Assembly (NCBI GenBank): GCA_033807775.1
Contig: CM066317.1
Location: 32,739,870 to 32,803,869, forward strand
Source of the DNA: Saussurea involucrata
Lineage: Eukaryota; Streptophyta; Magnoliopsida; Asterales; Asteraceae
Direction: 5' to 3'
Length of the DNA: 64,000 nucleotides
Shown here: piece after piece, positions 37,732-50,400 of the stretch
Layout: each line of letters begins with the position of its first letter
Position numbering within the stretch: position 1 is the stretch's first letter
Notes under the pieces: model-generated
Told to the model about the DNA's origin: nothing
Seen by the model: the letters and a program-made list of their open reading frames with translations, nothing else
Database searches by the model: none
Translations under genes and position numbers: made by a program

Positions 37732-38069
37732 ATTTTAAATTCATAAAATTTGACGAAACGCGGGGGTGAACAGTGGATTCCATCGCGATCGCGGTTCAAA
37801 TTTTCATAAATGGTCCCTGGAATTTTTCAAAAATGGTCCCTTGCAATTGAAAAGTCACAAAAAGTACCCCATCGCGGGATGAGCCCGCGATCGCGGGATT
37901 CCATTTTTCAAAAATGGTCCCTGCAAGTTTAAAAAAGTATCAGAAATGGTCCCTGGCCCGCGATCGCGGGCTCCCATCGCGGAAAAAAGGGGTATTTTTG
38001 CAAAGTGGGAGAGATTTTGGGTATTTTGGTAACACTTGGTCAAACTTAGGGTATTTTAATTAATTTCCC
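37732..38069. repeat. Terminus of a K-type MULE, remnant
   Basis: Ends TTAATTAATTTCCC at 38069, the inverse of the K1 start. It has CCCGCGATCGCGGG palindromes near 37890 and 37958 and TGGTCCCTGG phrases like the K1 terminal repeats. It lies 24 bp from K1 and is separate from it. The other end is not found. Confidence 0.55.
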
Positions 38070-38624
38070 ATCAAAATTTGTTGATTTAAAATAGGGAAAT
38101 TAATTAAAATGCCAAAAGTTTGACCGTGTGTTACCAAAATGCCACAAATCTCTCCCATGTTACAAAAATGCCACAAAAAACCGCGGTGGGCCCCGCGATC
38201 GCGGGCCCCAGGCCCACGTGTCACCAAACTTTGCCCAAATAGCCCGCGTTGGTCCCTCAAGAATGCCCGCGGTCCAACTTTGCCCCTCAAGAATTCCCGT
38301 GTTTACAGTTTTGGTCCCTGCTCGCGTTGGGATCCCGCGATCGCGGGCTAACCCGCTACTTTTCGAATTTACAGTTTGGTCCCTGAAGTTTGTTGCAAAT
38401 TTAAAAAAAACATTAATGGTCCCTATAGTTTTTAGGTTATCATTTTATGTGGTTTTTAATGTATTGTTTCCTTTCCATTTTAATGTTTTTAATATAGAAA
38501 TTCACTTAAGTTATTTAACAAGGAAATTAATTAACAACATCATATAAAAATTATTGCAAATCATCTTCCCAACCGAAACGGATACAGTGCATGTAAACAA
38601 AGAAATCTATTACTGGAAGGCGTC

Positions 38625-39181
38625 CTAGAGTCCTGTGATCAAGTTAACCTTTTCCTTGATCACGTCCTCCATTCCTATGTAGTCCGATTCGAGTTCTTCT
38701 AGTTCCTCTTCAGCTTCCTTAATCGCTCGTTGCAGCTGCCGAACGTGAGCCCTAGTCATGGCCAGCTCTCGTTTCTTCTCCGCTAGATACTCCATTTTCC
38801 CCTGCTGAATCCCCCTGTTATGGTTCCACATACCCTTTACCTTTTCGATATCGGCGTTCGCCCCATTAATGGCTTTTTGCACTGCGGGAGTAATTTATTG
38901 ACTTTGTCGAAGACCCGTCGGCATAAAATCATACATTGGTGGGGTTCGCATGCCATTATCGAAGTAGTAATTGTCGGATGCCATCTCCCAGTCTGCTTCC
39001 TCCTCAGGCGTGAATGAAAAATCGGCCGCAGTTCGCCCACAGTTTCTCCACTCCTCGTATGTTTCCGGTACCTTCCAGGTACTCCGGCGAGCTCCATCGT
39101 TCAGTGGTTGGTAGGCTCCCAAACGTGAAGTTCCAGCCACATTCGCCGACCTGTTCCCCCTTGATCTTGAACCTCCAGCAT
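38625..39181 (-). pseudogene. K1 Trp-rich/coiled-coil protein gene, broken
   Basis: Homologous to the intact K2 gene at 62514-63089. The N-terminal half has QPLNDGARRSTWKVP and EEWRNCGRT; the C-terminal half is a heptad-rich coiled coil (ADIEKVKGMWNHN onward). Three lesions: the ATG at 39179-39181 is followed by a 1-base deletion relative to K2, an in-frame TAA lies at 38895-38897, and a TAG at 38625-38627 sits a few codons before where the K2 protein ends. Both stops could come from Gln codons by C-to-T change. No family name is known to me. It lies downstream of the protease gene on the same strand. Confidence 0.8.
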
Positions 39182-39270
39182 GGTGTTAAGAAAAGCGAGA
39201 GTGTGTTTGTAAACGGTGAGGAGAATGTCTAAAAAATAGATAGGAAGTTGTGAATTGCTACTTCATCATG

Positions 39271-39485
39271 CCATCTACTTATAGCCATGAAAATGTATGT
39301 TCTTCATCAGATATGGTCAAAGATTTCGTCTGAAAAAGTTGCCTGCATGATTCGTCTGAATAGTTCACTGCAAGATTCGTTTGAAAAGAGCCTGTAAGAT
39401 TCGACTGAAAAAGTAACTGCAATATTCATCTGGAAAAGAGCATGTAAGATTCGACTGAAAAAGTAACTGCAATATTCGTCTGCTC
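39271..39485 (-). promoter_or_regulatory. Promoter of the K1 coiled-coil gene
   Basis: On the minus strand GGCTATAAGTAGATGG (39286-39271) lies about 95 bases before the ATG, matching the K2 promoter (CTATAAGTAGGTGG, about 100 bases before its ATG). Upstream are seven copies of a TTCGTCTGAAAAAG-type motif (plus-strand starts 39325, 39351, 39376, 39400, 39425, 39450, 39475), period about 25 bp. Confidence 0.7.
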
Positions 39486-39599
39486 TTGAATAAAGGTCTT
39501 TTATTAGGCAGAAAATTAATCTTTAAGTAGTCAATCACAATACTTTAACAAAATAAGTTAATAGTAAAAATAACAATTATTTAATGTTACATAAACAAC

Positions 39600-42500
39600 C
39601 TAACTAATTAGACAATGCGCATAAATTGACTCCGCCATATGTCGGCGGAAATTCATGGCCTCATCGTCGGTTTCGTTAGGGTGTACCCATATATCCTCGT
39701 TATTTATCAACTTTTGGGCATTACGGCATACCCATACACCGCAATCCGCATATAACCCGGTCTGCTGGGGTACTTGGTCGGCGATCTTTGTGCGAAAGAT
39801 ACTTGTCAATTCACGACGTTTAGTATCCCCTATCAATGAAAAGAACGTATATAGTTTTGTTTTAAACGTTTTCATCTGCTCTGCCAATTGTTGTTTGCAG
39901 AGACCGTCCTTGTCACTGTCATATAGGGTCATGATCATAGTGTCTAGTTCAAACACTCTAAGCAGCCAATGTCTGGGATGCAAGCATATGGGGATGTACA
40001 CCTGAAATATTACAATATATGTCATATATGTTATTAAATAAAATAACAGTAAAACGATTTACATACCCTATCGAGGAGAGCCCAAGAGGTCCCTTCCGAG
40101 CCATTGCATATTTTGAACACGGAGGCGGGACCTTGATGTTCAAACAGTATGTACTGAAAGAACATACTGTGCATGATGGTCCACCTCGTGTCTATGCCAC
40201 GATGTTTTTGCAACAGGCTAACCCAAGAATCGATGTGCTATACATAAAAAATAGATGGTTAGACATGTAATATAAATATATTTGATTATATATGACTATA
40301 ATTTAACTTCATACTAACCATATCCTCTAAGTCAGAGTTCACAGGGTCATCCGCAAGCAATATTTTGAAAAACTCGGCGTTGATTACCAAGCCCACGTAA
40401 TGGATGAATGTCAAGTTGGGGAGGCGACCCGTCTTGCACATCCTCAATATTTCTAGTCCCGTGTGAGGCTCCGGTGAAGGCTCCTTTCCCTTTTTGTTCT
40501 TTCGTCCCTTCTTTCCCCACACTTTCTTTGCTTGCTTTTTAGCGGCCGGTGGTGTCGTAGATCCTTGTTGCCCAAACGGCAAACGAAGAAATTGTGAAAT
40601 GAAGTGCGGCCGCTTTTGAGGGAGCGGGGTCACCTGTGGTGGTGGATCTACAACCTCCATCGGGTCATCTTCCGGATCCGGCTCCGAGAAGTGCTCATCG
40701 ATAATTGGCGGTGTGACGTACGACGACGGACCCGGCATTTCCGGCCGGTAATATTCTTCGGTCGTAGCGCCAAAGATGTCCGATGCGTAGGCCCCCGACA
40801 TCCCGGTGCCAAACGTCGCATGTGCCCCCTGTCCGAACGGAGCGGGGATCGGTGTCGTACTCGACAGCTAAAACAAATTTAGAACGTAATATTAATATAC
40901 AAACTAAATAAACGTGGCCAACAAATTAAGTTAAACACTAACATGGACAGCGCTAAACTGTCTGTAGACTCCCTCCAGAAACTCTACACGTGACTCTAGC
41001 GGCCCGTGGACGTAGTCCCACAGGTACTCATGACAGCCACGATGTGGCCCGTAGGAAGGGGCCGCCTGATATGGATCGTAAGGGGGCGGCTGGTAGGAGG
41101 AGGAAGGGGGCCGCGGATAGGAGGAGGAAGGGGGCTGCTGATATCCACCGGAAGGGGGCCTGTCGTCATCTTTCTCATTTTCGTCAGATGTGGAAGGAGA
41201 GGGACGTCGAGCCCTTGCCGCCTCTGCGTCAATAAAGGCCACGCTGTCTCTGTACCAATCCGTGTCCATCTCGTCGGCAGTAGGCTCAAGGCGAGCGAAA
41301 GGCAAGAGTGGCCGCTAAATATATGATAAAACATAAAAAAAATTAATAAGCGGGACTAACGTATGCAAATTGTAAACATAGTAAAAGAACTTACATTTCT
41401 AGATTCATTGAAGAACTGAACCCAAAGCGACCTACTTAGGGTAACACGCTTGTCCCAACGGGTTCCCCTAAGTACTCGGTCGTCGCGCTTGACGAAATAT
41501 CGGATTGATGCGGGAAACATATCCAAGATCCATATCTGGCATTAGACAAGAAGAGCAAGTACGTAAAAAGAAAAGCCAAACAGTTTGTATGTATTATTAA
41601 CAATTGTTATACTACGTATCTAACCTTGAAGGCGTATGTAAAACCACAAAGGTTCATCTTTCCATGTCGATCGGAGTCGCGTCTGGTTATGGCTCGGTGC
41701 AAGATTGAGTAGCAATGTGTCCAGATATGGCTACCCCACGGGTAGCTGTTAAACAGCTCAAGGTCCTCGACGGCCCTAAGGACCGTCGAGGAAGCATATT
41801 GGCTATACTCACGGCCCATGAAGCCCATATCCACGATCACCACCAAGCATACACGGACAGCATCGTCGTCGGTTAGGGCACTAAGGCCCTCTTTCATCAT
41901 GTCCCGGGCTGCCTTCAGCTTCAAACGAGATGCTGAAATGCCCCAAACCCTAGGAACGAAGGAGCAGTCTGCTAAGGGAGGAAGGGGGAGCCTCTCCAAA
42001 ACGTAGTCCTGTAATTAGACAGAAATCATGACGCCCAAAATGCAATCGATCGCCGAAGAAATCAAAATGCATCTCCTCCGGCTCAGCGTTGGCGTCCTCG
42101 ACCTCCAACTGTAGAAACATGTGTACTAGCGTAGGGTCACCAGCAGAGTAAGACACATCCATCCATGGCCCGAACGGTGTCCCTCTAAAGATGGCCTCAA
42201 GGGTATCCGCGCGATCACCTAATCCCCTAAAGCGCGCTCCTAACTCCTCGATGTAGGCAACTTTGCACTTTAGCGTCAAGTCGATGTTAAAGAAATCCCT
42301 CTACATAGTCATTCACAGATGTTATAGTTAGTGTTATATATAGATGTTTTAGCTTGTTTGGTTTATTGTGTTGATAATTATTCGTTTGTTTTAGTTTTGG
42401 AAAAGAAACCACTCAATCTATTGGACTTCCAGGTAGCAGGGGAATCACAAGGATTGCTTAAATCCTGACATACCTTAGGGCTATTTACACTCGTTTGACA

Positions 42501-43397
42501 AAATCCAAATAGATATGTTGCGGTTTATTTTATTTCAACATATAATAGTGTTATAAATAGATAAAATGCGGTTTATTTTATTTCAACGTATAATAGTGTT
42601 ATATATAGATGTTGCGGTTTATTTTATTTCAACATATAATAGTGTTATAAATAGATAAAGTGCGGTTTATTTTATTTCAACGTATAATAGTGTTATATAT
42701 AGATGTTGCGGTTTATTTTATTTCAACGTATAATAGTGTTATATATAGCTGTTGCGGTTTATTTTATTGTCATTCTTAAAAGTTATATATATAAAAGTTT
42801 AGGGACCTAAGTTGGCATTCTTAAAAGTTTAGGGACCTAAATTGTCATTCTTAAAAGTTAAAGGACCTAAGTTGTCATACTTAAAACCATAGGGACCTAA
42901 ATTGTCATTCTTAAAAAAACACATTTTTAACAATTTTTTATAAAAAAACACATTTTTAATAATTTTTTATAAAAACACATTCTTAACAAGTTTTTTTATA
43001 AAAAATACATTCTTAACAATTTTTTTATAAAAACACACTCTTAACAATTTTTTTATAAAAAAACACTCTTAACAATTTTTTTATAAAAACACACTTTTAA
43101 CAATTTTTTTATAAAAACACTCTCTTAACAAATTTTTTATAAAAAAACACACTCTTAACATTTTTTTATAAAAATACTCATATAACAAGATACACATTAT
43201 AACATACAAATATCACATTTAAACATAAAGCCATACATATCATATATCTTAAAAATGTTAAACATAGAACATATTCAAACATAACAAAAGTTATAAACAC
43301 TCTAACAACATACAAATCATATATCTTAACTTAAAATAACATACAAAAAATAACAAAAAACATAAGGAAAACATACCACAGAGGTAATACGAGACAT
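39600..43397 (-). CDS. K1 DUF1985-Ulp1 (C48) protease gene, seven exons
   Basis: My model, minus strand: exons 43397-43377, 42300-41625, 41535-41395, 41314-40943, 40867-40319, 40237-40067, 40001-39600. All introns are GT-AG and phase 0; total about 776 codons. Exon 2 carries the DUF1985 region (FCLITGLRFG, then ELFNSYPWGSHIW). Exons 4-5 are Pro/Ser- and Lys-rich linker. Exons 6-7 hold the C48/Ulp1 domain with catalytic His (PRHWLL), Asp (LYDSD), Gln (PQQTG) and Cys (DCGVW). Exon 2 is one base longer than a multiple of three, with the frame changing near 41985, so there is one frameshift or a missed tiny intron. Family knowledge: Ulp1-type enzymes cleave SUMO; the substrate here is unknown. 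Confidence 0.85.
42520..43180 (-). repeat. Minisatellites in K1 intron 1
   Basis: Three arrays in a row within the 1.1-kb first intron. At 42520-42770 there are about five and a half units of 46-48 bp starting GCGGTTTATTTTATTTCAAC. At 42771-42915 there are four units of about 36 bp with AGGGACCTAAATTGTCATTC. At 42915-43180 there are about nine units of 28-30 bp around ACACTCTTAACAATTTTTTT. Confidence 0.8.
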
Positions 43398-43528
43398 CTT
43401 CACAAAACTCGAGCACGTGGTCCACACGACAAAATTGAGAGTGGGAGAAAATTGAGAGAGAGTTGATTAAAAAATTGGAGAGTATTAAAAAATGGGAGAG
43501 TGGCCGGTTTTTGGTCCCCCCCCACCCC

Positions 43529-43536
43529 TTATATAG
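43529..43536 (-). promoter_or_regulatory. TATA box of the K1 protease gene
   Basis: CTATATAA on the minus strand, about 135 bases before the ATG at 43397 and about 75 bases inside the right TIR boundary, so the terminal repeat likely supplies upstream promoter sequence. Confidence 0.5.
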
Positions 43537-43881
43537 TGCGGCCGAAGAAGATAAATTAGGGTTTTGGTCTTCAAAAAATGTTTAGGGTAAACCCTGTGCC
43601 GACGCGTGGCGGGTTAGCCCGCGATCTCGGGATCCCAACGCGGACAGGGACTAAAACTGTCAACACAGGCATTCTTGAGGGGGAAAAGATGGATCACGGG
43701 CATTTTTGAGGGACCAACGCGGGCTATTTGGGCGAAGTTTGGTGCCACGTGGGCCTGGGGCCCGCGATCGCGGGGCCCACCGCGGTTTTTTGGGGCATTT
43801 TTGTAACATGGGAGATATTTGTGGCATTTTGGTAAGAAGATGTTTGACTTTTGGCATTTTAATTAATTTCCCTTTAAAATA

Positions 43882-44389
43882 TCAAACAAAAAGTGAGTGT
43901 GCTAAATTACATAGTTTACACACTTTTCGTTTAATTAGTTATAAACAAATGTCTTGACACACACACACACACACAAACATTTTATTAAAATAACGGTTGT
44001 GTGTGTTTGTTTGTTTAATTTAAATATTAAACAAATTTGATTAATTAATAAAAGATGAAGTTTAAAAACAAAAATATGGAATAGTGTGAGCAGCAAAGTG
44101 CATTTAATAAAAACAACATCTTATAAAATATAATTAATTTTTTCTGGAATTTTATAAAACTTCTTCCAATGGTAATTTAAAATAAATAAAAAACTTTAAT
44201 AAATCAATAAATAGAAAATATTAATTTAATAGATTTAACCTAAAACTTTGAATAAAATATCATGTACTTATTAATAATTTTAATAAATTTATTTGATTAT
44301 TTTTATAATTAAAGGTATACTAATTTAAAATATATAATATAATTAATTGAAAAATAAATGTCTTTAATAGAATATAATAAAGAAAGAGG
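43882..44389. other. AT-rich M0 sequence, no gene
   Basis: Between K1 and G3. It has an (AC)n run near 43957-43974 and otherwise AT-rich unique sequence; nothing coding. Confidence 0.6.
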
Positions 44390-44394
44390 TAGTG

Positions 44395-47076
44395 TGTAAC
44401 ACCCCGATTTTTGGAAGGTATCGGTCTTTTATGATAAATAAGAAAAATAGGATTTTGGATTAAATCCTAGATTTTGGATTAAATCCTAGATTTTATGGTC
44501 TTGTTGGATGGGGAATTCGAATACGAGTCCAACGATTCTTTCCGGAGCGAAAACGGAGCTAAAACGAAGAAGTTACGGCCAAAACAGTGTTCGGTACCTT
44601 CTGGGCTAAAGTGACATGCGAGAGTGACTCTGGCACTTTAGCATGTCACTTTCGCAGAGGAAATATGGCCCTCGGTACATTTTGGGTGAAAGTGACATGC
44701 TAAAGTGACACTGTCACTTTCGCATGTCACTCTCGCGGGCGGTTGTAGTGCATAAAATCCGATTTTTCTTCATTTGGTCATATCTCTCTCATTTCTACTC
44801 CGTTTTTGGCGATTCAAATTGCCATGGTTTCGTCTTTGAGAGATTTTTGAGGATAAAGTGTTAGTTTTGGGAAGATCCAAGGGTATTTGGTGGTGGAGTG
44901 GAAGCAAAGATCAAGAGTTCATCATCATCACCTCCATCTTCAAGAAAATTAGGGTTTCTAGGTTTTCATCAAAACCTAAGTGGTGAGTTCATCCTCCTAG
45001 CTTATAAACTTTCATATGAGTTTAAAATGCTCCATTGATGACTTCCTAGTGTTTATATTTCTCAAATTTCGGTTTGGATGATTTTGGGGAAGTTAGGTCA
45101 AATTGGAGTTTTGGTCAAAATAAAGATTTTGATATAAGATGTTTGGGGAATGATTCTAAGTGCTTGGACATGTATATTTATGTTTGGAAAACTTTTGAAT
45201 CTAGGGTTTGAAGGAATTGCTTGTGGATTCAAGTTTCTACAAGGAGCTCTTATTGGGGTAAAATCTAGATTTAGCCTAAATCTAGCAAGGTGGGTTCAAG
45301 TTGCTTTGTGAAAACTTTGTACATGCCAAAATGTTATTTTTCCAAGTACTTATGTGTTTTACAGGAAAAATTATCAATGATGAGTTATTTGGTGGGTTTT
45401 AACTTTTGAAGTATTTATTGTGGTAAATATTGTAAAACACTTACATTTGGAATATTTGGGAAAATGTGATGGATAAATCATACATGAAAATGGGTTGATG
45501 ATTTATTTTATAAATGGAGTCTATTTGTTATGAAAATGCATTTTACGTATATCTTGGAAATGTGCATATAGTATGATATGAGATGATTTTAAAATGTCAC
45601 GGTGTGTGTTCCTTGGAAAAGAGGGGCGTCTTAACCCAATGTCTTGTTGTGGGTTTTTCATGGATTTGAAATATTTATTGGCAAAAGTGTGTGTTGCTAC
45701 GTTTAATCTCATTTGATGACTTTTCATGAATTATCTTTTGAGTCAGTTGAGCTTATGGCTCGGTATTGGATTTCGTTAAGTCTTGGGGACAATTGTCCAG
45801 TTTTGATAGCTCAAGTCGAGTTTTGATCATGATTTACGTTATTGGGGAATTGCATGTTTTGAATGCACTTGTTTATTGGTTTGGGGTCGTGTAATGTTTT
45901 AGACCTTATTAGCTATGGATCCATAGGCATTTGAGTTTCTCAAGTCTCGCGGGCAAGAGATCGGGATTGATTGAGCTCAGTTTACAAGACGTTAGTTTCT
46001 CTTTTGTAGCACGGAATAGGCATCAGGTTCCATGATAAGTAAGGTGTGGGCCTATATGGTCGGGCGTCGTCTCATGGGTAGTAAGGTGTAATTCCATATG
46101 TGCTAGGCACGGGATAGGCATCGGGTTCCATGATAAGTAAGGTGTGGGCCTATATGGTCGGGCGTCATCTCATGGGCAGTAAGGTGTAATCCCAAATGTG
46201 CCTGTTGTGGATTTGGAGTAACCCAATGTATAGACCTGGAGTGGTTGAAGTTGGGGGTGCTCCCTAGTCTCGTGGGCAATAGATCTGGAGTGATTGAGCT
46301 CAGTTTACGAGAGTAATCCACGTGTTGTTTTTATTGCATAGTAGGTGACCCACTTTTGTGTTCCATCACGTGCAATGTATACGGGCCTCCCCCGTCACCG
46401 AAAGGTGTTGTTTTGGGTATTTGTGTTTATCCATGTTTTCGGTGACGTATCATATTTATATGAATTGTTTCTCACGTTATGTGAGTTATGGGTTATGATT
46501 TATCCACGTTTGGGATGTTTGGAATAATGACGATTTATTTATAAATTCAATCGTTTTGAGAATCAAATGTTATTTCACCTTTCACGTTGGTTTTGGGGAT
46601 GAATCCATTTTGGAAATCATGTTATATTAATGTTTTCAGCACATGGATTTGTGTGAGTTGGAAAATGGGCGATTTGCATCTAAAGTAAATTCTTTTGAAC
46701 TCATGACTTAAACTACATCTCTCTCGATTTATGAATTTATATAGTCATGATAACACTCTTGAACTCACTAGGCGTTAGCCTAACCCTTTTTATTTGCCGG
46801 CATGTGCAACAGGCTCAGGTTGGGAGTAACTTTAGCTACACTGTGAAGTGGCGAGTGCTAGTACAGTGCACGAGAGGTGACTTTGATTAGTGAAGTCTTC
46901 CACATTTATTTGGGATTAGCAAATTGTGTTGTGTTAAGTAACGCCCATCTTAAGTTATTAATTGTGGGAATTATGATGTTTAAATTCCGAGGTATTTTCA
47001 GGAATGATTTTATCTACTTTCGGTTATTTTATTGAAATTAAAGTTAGTTGCTCGTTCCAATTTTGAGGGTGTTAAA
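44395..47076 (+). repeat. G3 full-length LTR
   Basis: 2.68 kb, TGTAACACCCC...GTTAAA. AGTGACATGC/GCATGTCACT inverted motifs lie at 44607-44736 in U3, a donor TGGTGAGT at 44981-44988, and CTCACTAGGCGTTAGCCTAACCC near the end (stem 46769-46782). A 20-bp direct duplication ATTTTGGATTAAATCCTAG lies near 44452-44490. Confidence 0.8.
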
Positions 47077-47079
47077 AGT

Positions 47080-47091
47080 TGGTATCAGAGC
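47080..47091 (+). other. G3 primer binding site (copy 1)
   Basis: TGGTATCAGAGC after the LTR; repeated in unit 2 at 48793-48804. The leader inverted repeat ATTACAC/GTGTTAT lies at 47277-47297. Confidence 0.8.
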
Positions 47092-47490
47092 ACAAGTTTA
47101 AGAGAATTAGGTGTTGATTTTGGATACCTAGACTCAAACTAGCGTTCTTTTAAGTGAGTGAAAGTGAAATTGCACTATTAGGCACTTTAAGATAGGATGT
47201 TTTGAGGTTGATGGAGTTGCTAGAAACGAGAATCACGTCGAGGGTAGCAAGGATAAGCATGTACGGTACGTTCATAATTACACCTGGCTAGTGTTATGGT
47301 GAACCTACTAGTTACATGTGCATACTAGAACTGCTTTAATGTGATGACCGTTGGGGTAGTGAAGAAGTTTCTAAGCGAGTAGTCGTTGGAATAGATGGAC
47401 GGTTTTAACATTAGTCACTCGGAGTGACGATAAGCATGATAATGGTATTAAGTGGACCATTTCGGGTCAAAGTTGATGGTTGGATTAGAA

Positions 47491-50400
47491 CCAGTTTTGA
47501 TAGCTCAAGTCGAGTTTTGATCATGATTTACGTTATTGGGGAATTGCATGTTTTGAATGTACTTGTTTATTGGTTTGGGGTCGTGTAATGTTTTAGACCT
47601 TATTATCTATGGATCCATAGGCATTTGAGTTTCCCAAGTCTCGCGGGCAAGAGATCGGGATTGATTGAGCTCAGTTTACAAGACGTTAGTTTCTCTTTGG
47701 TAGCACGGAATAGGCATCGGGTTCCATGATAAGTAAGGCGTGGGCCTATATGGTCGGGCGTCGTCTCATGGGCAGTAAGATGTAATTCCATATGTGCTTG
47801 GCACGGGATAGGCACCGGGTTCCATGATAAGTAAGGCGTGGGCCTATATGGTCGGGCGTCGTCTCATGAGCAGTAAGGTGTAATCCCAAATGTGCCTGTT
47901 GTGGATTTGGAGTAACCCAATGTAAAGACCTGGAGTGGTTGAAGTTGGGGGGGGGGGGGGCTCCCTAGTCTCGCGGGCAATAGATCTGGAGTGATTGAGC
48001 TCAGTTACGAGAGTAATCCACATGTTGTTTTTATTGCATAGTAGGTGACCCACTTTTGTGTTCCGTCACGTGCAATGTATACGTGCCTCCCCCGTCACCG
48101 AAAGGTGTTGTTTTGGGTATTTGTGTTTATCCATGTTTTTGGTGACGTATCATATTTATATGAATTGTTTCCCACGTTATGTGAGTTATGAGTTATGATT
48201 TATCCACGTTTGGGATGCTTGGAATGATGACGATTTATTTATAAATTCAATCGTTTTGAGAATCAAATGTTATTTCACCTTTCACGTTGGTTTTGGGGAT
48301 GAGTCCATTTTGGAAATCATGTTATATTAATGTTTTCAGCACAGGGATTTGTGTGAGTTGGAAAATGGGCGATTTGCATCTAAAGTAAATTCTTTTGAAC
48401 TCATGACTTAAACTACATCTCTCTCGATTTATGAATTTATATAGTCATGATAACACTCTCGAACTCACTAGGCGTTAGCCTAACCCTTTTTATTTGTCGG
48501 CATGTGCAACAGGCTCAGGTTGGGAGTAACTTTAGCTACACTGTGAAGTGGCGAGTGCTAGTAGAGTGCACGAGACGTGACTTTGATTAGTGAAGTCTTA
48601 CACATTTATTTGGGATTATCATCTTGTGTTGTGTTAAGTAACACCCATCTTAAGTTATTAATTGTGAGAATTATGATGTTTAAATTCCGAGGTATTTTCA
48701 GGAATGATTTGTAGAAATGATTTTATCTACTTTCGGTTATTTTATTGAAATTAAAGTTAGTTGCTCGTTCCAATTTTGAGGGTGTTAAAAGTTGGTATCA
48801 GAGCACAAGTTTGAGAGAATTAGGTGTTGATTTTGGATACCTAGACTCAAACTAGCGTTCTTTTAAGTGAGTGAAAGTGAAATTGCACTATTAGGCACTT
48901 TAAGATAGGATGTTTTGAGGTTGATGGAGTTGCTAGAAACGAGAATCACGTCGAGGGTAGCAAGGATAAGCATGTACGGTACGTTCATAATTACACCTGG
49001 CTAGTGTTATGGTGAACCTACTAGTTACATGTGCATACTAGAACTGCTTTAATGTGATGACCGTTGGGGTAGTGAAGAAGTTTCTAAGCGAGTAGTCGTT
49101 GGAATAGATGGACGGTTTTAACATTAGTCACTCGGAGTGACGATAAGCATGATAATGGTATTAAGTGGACCATTTCGGGTCAAAGTTGATGGTTGGATTA
49201 GAACCAGTTTTGATAGCTCAAGTCGAGTTTTGATCATGATTTACGTTATTGGGGAATTGCATGTTTTGAATGTACTTGTTTATTGGTTTGGGGTCGTGTA
49301 ATGTTTTAGACCTTATTAGCTATGGATCCATAGGCATTTGAGTTTCCCAAGTCTCGCGGGCAAGAGATCGGGATTGATTGAGCTCAGTTTACAAGACATT
49401 AGTTTCTCTTTGGTAGCACGGAATAGGCATCGGGTTCCATGATAAGTAAGGCGTGGGCCTATATGGTCGGGCGTCGTCTCATGGGCAGTAAGATGTAATT
49501 CCATATGTGCTTGGCACGGGATAGGCACCGGGTTCCATGATAAGTAAGGCGTGGGCCTATATGGTCGGGCGTCGTCTCATGAGCAGTAAGGTGTAATCCC
49601 AAATGTGCCTGTTGTGGATTTGGAGTAACCCAATGTATAGACCTGGAGTGGTTGAAGTTGGGGGGGGGGGGGGGGGGGGCTCCCTAGTCTCGCGGGCAAT
49701 AGATCTGGAGTGATTGAGCTCAGTTACGAGAGTAATCCACATGTTGTTTTTATTGCATAGTAGGTGACCCACTTTTGTGTTCCGTCACGTGCAATGTATA
49801 CGTGCCTCCCCCGTCACCGAAAGGTGTTGTTTTGGGTATTTGTGTTTATCCATGTTTTCGGTGACGTATCATATTTATATGAATTGTTTCCCACGTTATG
49901 TGAATTATGAGTTATGATTTATCCACGTTTGGGATGCTTGGAATGATGACGATTTATTTATAAATTCAATCGTTTTGAGAATCAAATGTTATTTCACCTT
50001 TCACGTTGGTTTTGGGGATGAGTCCATTTTGGAAATCATGTTATATTAATGTTTTCAGCACAGGGATTTGTGTGAGTTGGAAAATGGGCGATTTGCATCT
50101 AAAGTAAATTCTTTTGAACTCATGACTTAAACTACATCTCTCTCGATTTATGAATTTATATAGTCATGATAACACTCTCGAACTCACTAGGCGTTAGCCT
50201 AACCCTTTTTATTTGTCGGCATGTGCAACAGGCTCAGGTTGGGAGTAACTTTAGCTACACTGTGAAGTGGCGAGTGCTAGTAGAGTGCACGAGACGTGAC
50301 TTTGATTAGTGAAGTCTTACACATTTATTTGGGATTATCATCTTGTGTTGTGTTAAGTAACACCCATCTTAAGTTATTAATTGTGAGAATTATGATGTTT

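Larger units (their letters stand above)
38094..43872 (-). mobile_element. MULE K1 carrying a SUMO-protease-like gene
   Basis: 5.8-kb element with terminal inverted repeats of about 263 bp (38094-38356 and 43610-43872), starting GGGAAATTAATTAAAATG, and a perfect 9-bp duplication TTTAAAATA (38085-38093 and 43873-43881). Cargo on the minus strand: a seven-exon DUF1985-Ulp1 gene, then a coiled-coil gene. No transposase is present. This matches Kaonashi-type MULEs, which carry ULP-like genes and move with transposase supplied elsewhere. The TIRs contain CCCGCGATCGCGGG palindromes. Confidence 0.9.

Noticed and set aside
46103..49772. Recurring minus-strand frames (about 70 codons) in G3
   Set aside because: Same LTR segment repeated in each unit; antisense to the LTR, no domain.
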